Assembly (NCBI RefSeq): GCF_030452865.1
Contig: NZ_JAKDLJ010000003.1
Location: 1 to 32,676 of the forward strand
Origin: Pseudorhodobacter sp.
GTDB lineage: Bacteria; Pseudomonadota; Alphaproteobacteria; Rhodobacterales; Rhodobacteraceae
Length of the DNA: 32,676 nucleotides
Reading direction: 5' to 3'
The position numbers and the translations under genes were made by a program. Below, piece by piece: positions 27,845-32,676 of this stretch. The notes beneath the pieces are model-generated. The model was not told the DNA's origin, ran no database searches, and saw only the letters and a program-made list of their open reading frames with translations. Numbering within the stretch: the first letter of the stretch is position 1; each line of letters starts with the position of its first letter.

Positions 27845-29134
27845 ATGACGCTCACCTCTGACTTGCGCAGCCGCATTCTCAACTCCGTTGCCGACGGGTT
27901 CGAGGATCAGATCGCGTTTACCCAGAAACTGGTGCAAATGCCATCACTGCGGGGGCGTGAACACCCTATTCAGGATTTGCTGTTCCGCGAACTCCGGGCG
28001 CGCGGCTACGCTATGGACCGCTTCGCTATGGACCGCGCCGCGATTGAGGCGCATCCCGGTGGCTCAAAATTCTCCGACCAGCATTCTGACGCGCCCATCG
28101 TTGTTGGCATACACCGCCCGCGCGACGAAACCGGTCGCTCGCTGATCCTGCAATCGCATCTCGATGTGGTGCCGGAGGGGCTGCACGATATGTGGCGCGA
28201 TGTCCCCTTCTCAGGCAAAATTGAGGGTGACTGGATGTATGGGCGCGGGGCGGGTGACATGAAAGCAGGGGCTGCGGCCAATCTCTTTGCCCTTGATGCG
28301 CTGCGCCGTATTGGTCTGCAACCGGCGGCCACCGTTTATGTGCAATCCGTCGTCGAAGAGGAGTCGACCGGCAACGGCGCATTGCAGACTTTCTTGCAAG
28401 GCTACACCGCCGACGCGGTGCTGATCCCAGAACCGGAAGAGGAGATGCTGGTGCGCGCCAACACCGGGGTGTTGTGGTTTCAGGTGCAAATGCGCGGCGT
28501 GCCTGTTCATGTGCGTGAAATGGGAAAAGGGGCCAACGCGATTGATGCGGCTTACCGCGCAATCAGCGCTCTGCGCGAGATTGAGGCAGACTGGAACGCC
28601 GCCAAGGGCGCGCATCCTCATTTCGAGGCGGAGGACCACCCAATCAACCTCAACATCGGCAAAATAGAAGGCGGCGACTGGGCTTCGTCTGTCCCCAGTT
28701 GGTGCAATATCGACTGCCGACTTTCGCTTTATCCCGGCCAAACCGCAGAAGACGCCGCGCGCGAGGTTACCGATCGGATTGCGCGTTTTTCACAGCAGGA
28801 CGGCTTTTTGTCCAACAACCCGCCGCGCATCGTCTTCAACGGCTTCTACGCCGAAGGCTATGTGCTGGAGCCGGGATCGGATGCCGAAGCGGTGCTTGGC
28901 CGCGCGCATGAAATGGCAATCGGGGCACCACTTAAATCCTTCATGACCGCCGGCTATCTCGACACGCGGGTCTATGCGCTTTACAATAACATACCTGCGC
29001 TGTGTTACGGGCCAATTTCGCGCAATATCCATGGCATAGATGAATGTGTCAGTCTGGCTTCGGTGAAGCGGATCACGCAGGCTATGGCGCTTTTCATCGC
29101 AGAATGGTGCGGCGTTGAAGCGGTGAAGGATTGA
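27845..29134 (+). CDS. ArgE/DapE family deacylase (M20 peptidase family)
   Basis: LILQSHLDVVPEG, MYGRGAGDMKAGAAANLFAL, VVEEESTGNGAL, GAPLKSFMTAGYLDTRVY. Confidence 0.92.
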   Translation: MTLTSDLRSRILNSVADGFEDQIAFTQKLVQMPSLRGREHPIQDLLFRELRARGYAMDRFAMDRAAIEAHPGGSKFSDQHSDAPIVVGIHRPRDETGRSLILQSHLDVVPEGLHDMWRDVPFSGKIEGDWMYGRGAGDMKAGAAANLFALDALRRIGLQPAATVYVQSVVEEESTGNGALQTFLQGYTADAVLIPEPEEEMLVRANTGVLWFQVQMRGVPVHVREMGKGANAIDAAYRAISALREIEADWNAAKGAHPHFEAEDHPINLNIGKIEGGDWASSVPSWCNIDCRLSLYPGQTAEDAAREVTDRIARFSQQDGFLSNNPPRIVFNGFYAEGYVLEPGSDAEAVLGRAHEMAIGAPLKSFMTAGYLDTRVYALYNNIPALCYGPISRNIHGIDECVSLASVKRITQAMALFIAEWCGVEAVKD

Positions 29135-29229
29135 TGCGCAATTCTCACACTTTGCACACCAGCGGGTTGCCCCCGCCCATTGCCCGCATGGATACTGGTT
29201 TGTGAGATGAAAAACCCGATCTTTTAGAT

Positions 29230-31482
29230 CACGACGCCCCTGCGTTCACTGTCGACCGGGCTGCTGTCCTCAAGATCACCAATGCCGCTGAAGATCGTTC
29301 CGTGACCAACATGCAAACCGCCGTTTTGATGCACCTGATGGCAGTCGATCCATCACTGCCGGTTCCGCGCGTCTGCCAAACCCTTTCCGGGCAGGCCATG
29401 CAGATGATTGCGGGGGCGGCGGGCCAGAATCATGTCGTGCGCCTGTTGACGTTTCTGGATGGGACAGTCTTGGGCACCGCCGTCGAAGGCGTGGACCTAC
29501 ACCATGACATCGGCGCGCTGCTGGCGCGGCTGACACATGCCTTGCGTGGTTTTTTCCACCCGGCAGCCGGACATGTGCTTCAATGGGATATCAAACAGGC
29601 GCATCGACTGCGCCCGATGCTGGATGCCGTTGAGGATGCGAACCTTCACCGCCGGATGACAGATTTGCTGGACCGGTTCGAAGCAGAGATAGCCCCCCGT
29701 CTGGCAAGCCTGCGTGCGCAGATCGTTCACAATGATTTCAACCCGCACAATCTGCTGGTCGACGCCCCGCAGGCTACCCGCCTTACAGGAGTGATAGATT
29801 TTGGTGATATGGTTCACACACCAATTGTCTGTGATCTGGCTGTTGCCTGCTCCTACCAGATTACCGGTCAGCCGCAGCCCATGGGCGACATTGCCAAGAT
29901 GATCGCAGGATATACTTCAATCCTCCCACTCGAAAAGGCCGAGCTTGAATTGCTGCCCGATCTGATGCGCCTGCGCCATGCCACGACCCTAACCATAAGC
30001 GCTTGGCGGGCACAGCGTTATCCTGAGAATGCAGCCTATATAAGGCGCAACGCCGACGCATCCTTGCGCGGGCTGAATGCGCTCGATAATCTCGGCACCG
30101 CTGCTGGCCATCACAGCACTGCGCAGTGCGGCGCACCCTTCCAGGGAGTAATCCCCATGACGATGGTCAACGCCTATGACAGCAGCCAGAACGCACAAAT
30201 TGATGCAGAGGATGCGGCGCTGATCGCCCGGCGCGACCGAGTGCTTGGCCCCGGCTTATCGCCTTTTTTATCATACGCCCCTGCATCCGGTCCGCAGCAA
30301 AGGTGTCTGGCTTTGGGATAAAGACGGCAAGCGTTATCTCGATTGCTACGATAATGTCGCCTCTGTCGGGCATTGCCACCCCAAGGTTGTTGAAGCGATC
30401 AGCGGCCAATTCAGTGTTCTGAACACCCATACCTGCTATCCGCATGATTGCGTGGTCAGCTATGCAGAATAGCTTTTGGCGACGATGCCGGATGCGCTTG
30501 GGCATGTCATGTTCACCTGCACCGGGTCAGAGGCCAATGATCTGGCATTGCGCATCGCACGATCCTACACCCGGCGTCAGGGTGTCATTGTTACCAGCCT
30601 TGTATATCACAGACTGACCGAAGCCGTGGTCGAACTGTCGCCATCACTCGGCGATTTTGTCGGGCGCAGCGCGCGTGTGCGCCTGATCCCGGCTCCCAAC
30701 GCACTCACCGTCCCGCCCGAGGAACAGGGCCAGCGCCTCGCGGCCGATCTCGCGGCAGCCATAGCCGCCCTGCGTCGGGACGGGATCGAGCCTGCGGCCT
30801 TCATCGTCGACACGGTGTTTTCCAGCGACGGGTTATACCCCGATCCCGCTGGTTTCCTCAAACCCGCCGTCGATCTGATACGGGCTGAGGGTGGCGTCTT
30901 TATCGCCGACGAGGTGCAGCCGGGGTTTGCCCGCACCGGTGATAGTTTCGGGGTTTCGAGCGTCGAGGGTTGGTGCCAGACATGATCACGATGGGCAAAC
31001 CGACGGGCATCGGGTTTCCGGTTTCAGGTGTTGCCCCGCGCCCCGAAATCGTGAGAGAGTTTGGTGAGCGGGCGCGCTATTTCAACACATTCGGGGCCAA
31101 CCCCGTTGCCGCCGCCGCAGGAAGGGCCGTTCTTGATGTGATCAAAGATGAGGCACTATTGGCCAACGCTTCGCATATTGGCGGGCTCATCAGAAAGGGT
31201 CTAATGGTCATCGCTTCGCGCCACTACGGACTCGGTGACGTGCGGGGCTTGGGGCTTTTCCTTGCAGTAGAATGTGTGATCGACCGCGATGAGAATGGCC
31301 CGAACGCCGCGCGGGCAGGTTTCATTGTTAACCATCGGCGCCAGAATGGCGTGCTTATCAGCGCCACTGGCCCCGGCGCGAATACCCTCAACATCCGCCC
31401 GCCGCTTGTATTGGAACAACCCGAGGCAAACCTGTTTTTGAATGCCTTGGATGCCGCGTTTGCAGCGGCCATCCCGCAGTAA
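29230..31482 (+). pseudogene. Degraded APH-type kinase fused to class III PLP aminotransferase/phospho-lyase (AGXT2L-like)
   Basis: APH segment with IVHNDFNPHNLLVD and VIDFGDMVHTPIVCDLAVA lacks a normal N-terminus; aminotransferase segments in three ORFs: AYRLFYHTPLHPVRSKGVWLWDKDGKRYLDCYDNVASVGHCHPKVVEAI, HVMFTCTGSEANDLALRIAR, GGVFIADEVQPGFARTGDSF, VPDMITMGKPTG. Breaks: extra C around 30249-30252, TAG at 30470-30472, missing base near 30949. Confidence 0.87.
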
Positions 31483-31551
31483 TCCGGCCCCGAAATGCGC
31501 CGCACCAGACAAGGGTAGCGCGCGAGATAACCTTACACGCCGTCGATCTTA

Positions 31552-32460
31552 TTGAATACGGATAACCCCTTGATCAAACCAGCCTTCTCAGTCACGTTGT
31601 TCATGGTCGTTGCACTCGGGCTGCTCTGGGGCCTGAACTGGCCGGCGGTCAAGTTCATGCTTTCAGAAATACCGCCGCTGACACTGCGCGCCGGTGGTTT
31701 CAGCCTTGCAGCCGTCGCGCTGCTTCTCATTGCAAGCGGCATCGGCCATCGGTTGAAACCCGCGAAGGGTGAGGTTTTCTCACTGATTTTAGCGTCGGTT
31801 TTTATCGTGTTCGGGTTTAATATTCTGACCGCACTGGGTCAGCTTTTCACCCCTGCCTCGAACGCTGCAATCATTGCCTATACGATGCCGTCGATAACAG
31901 CCGTGTTATCGGTTGTTTTTTTGGGTGAGGTTCTTCACAGGCGCCTGGTAATGGCGATATGCATCGGCTTGGCTGGCCTTGCCGTTCTCGCCTCAACCAA
32001 TTTGGCGGCGCTGGTAGCGGCACCTCTGGGTCCGGCGATCATGTTATGCGCCGCGCTTTCGTGGTCAATCGGAAATATAGTGATGCAGACGCGGAAATGG
32101 ACTCTCTCGCCATTGGCCCGTGCTGCATGGTTCTTTGTAATCTCGGCGCTGCTGACGTGGCCCCTTGTTTTATTCTTCGAACCATTGAAGGATTTCCGCC
32201 CTCCGAGCCCTGCAAGCCTGTGGATATTTACCTTTCACGTCGCCGGTCCGATGGTCACCTGTTATGTGTTGTGGACGATCCTTCTGGGTCGCCTCTCTGC
32301 AACCATTGCAGCGATTTCGACGTTGATCGCGCCAGTCGTCGGCGTTTTATCCTCCGTTTTGTTGCTGAACGAGAGCCTGTCCTGGCAGAAGGCAATCGCG
32401 CTTCTTCTAATTGTTACGTCAATTGCAATGACGCTTGTCCGTCCTGCCGAGCAAACGTGA
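31552..32460 (+). CDS. EamA/DMT family transporter
   Basis: Ten-TM-like hydrophobic protein, LGLLWGLNWPAVKFMLSEIPPLTLRAGGF, second EamA half WTILLGRLSATIAAISTLIAPVVGVLSSVLLLNESL; TTG start at 31552 or ATG at 31603. Confidence 0.88.
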   Translation: MNTDNPLIKPAFSVTLFMVVALGLLWGLNWPAVKFMLSEIPPLTLRAGGFSLAAVALLLIASGIGHRLKPAKGEVFSLILASVFIVFGFNILTALGQLFTPASNAAIIAYTMPSITAVLSVVFLGEVLHRRLVMAICIGLAGLAVLASTNLAALVAAPLGPAIMLCAALSWSIGNIVMQTRKWTLSPLARAAWFFVISALLTWPLVLFFEPLKDFRPPSPASLWIFTFHVAGPMVTCYVLWTILLGRLSATIAAISTLIAPVVGVLSSVLLLNESLSWQKAIALLLIVTSIAMTLVRPAEQT

Positions 32461-32558
32461 AAGTCCGCGGCGCATTGGCCACATTGTCAGTCACAGTGGA
32501 ACAATACATGATTGCTCTGAACTACCGTTGCGTCCAGAAAACCTCAAAGGAGCCTCCA

Positions 32559-32672
32559 ATGTCGAAACCACAACTTACAGCCATTCCACTGGTTGAAGAC
32601 GAACGTGTTCGCGTTACCCGTTTTGAATTTGAACCGGGCGCGGAAACTGGATGGCATGTCCATCAATATTAA
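32559..32672 (+). pseudogene. Cupin-domain protein, apparently interrupted by an in-frame TAA near its N-terminus
   Basis: MSKPQLTAIPLVEDERVRVTRFEFEPGAETGWHVHQY then TAA at 32670-32672; homologous small cupins continue after GWHxHxY. Window ends 4 nt later. Confidence 0.5.
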
Positions 32673-32676
32673 TATG

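Noticed and set aside
30470-30472. TAG as a recoded (pyrrolysine or readthrough) codon in the aminotransferase
   Set aside because: Two additional frameshifts and a damaged N-terminus make simple pseudogenisation far more likely.
31959-32672. 237 aa ORF overlapping the EamA gene
   Set aside because: Out-of-frame overlap with the transporter; only its last 37 aa (the cupin start) look real and are reported separately.
1-32676. CRISPR arrays, rRNA, prophage or known defence systems
   Set aside because: No regular direct repeats with spacers, rRNA signatures, phage structural genes or recognisable defence genes were seen.

Overview
The window is alphaproteobacterial, most likely Rhodobacteraceae-like judging by gene content and gene order. 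The left part (about 1-18.8 kb) is mostly conserved core genes: a sulfite reductase block (cobA/cysG-like, DUF2849, nitrite/sulfite reductase), Lrp, P450, tpiA, Fe-S assembly proteins, ssb, a lytic transglycosylase, serS, yajC-secD-secF-Mth938, lon, an HU-like protein with a long tail, tRNA-Val(CAC), purM and purN. Inside this core sits an overlapping two-gene unit (8435-10022): a HlyC-type toxin-activating acyltransferase with conserved catalytic His and Asp, and a small VCBS-Hint_2 protein. No RTX toxin or type I secretion genes are visible nearby. A decayed IS481-type transposase remnant (about 18.9-19.24 kb) marks the junction to an accessory catabolic island (19.2-32.7 kb). The island holds an oligopeptide-type ABC transporter, a GntR/FCD regulator, an HDAC/acetylpolyamine-amidohydrolase-like deacetylase, a ThDP enzyme, an M20 deacylase, an APH-kinase/class-III aminotransferase gene broken by several lesions, an EamA transporter and a cupin that appears to stop prematurely. 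Repeated palindromic sequence in the regulator/deacetylase intergenic region suggests an operator. All homology calls are by eye; no database search was run.
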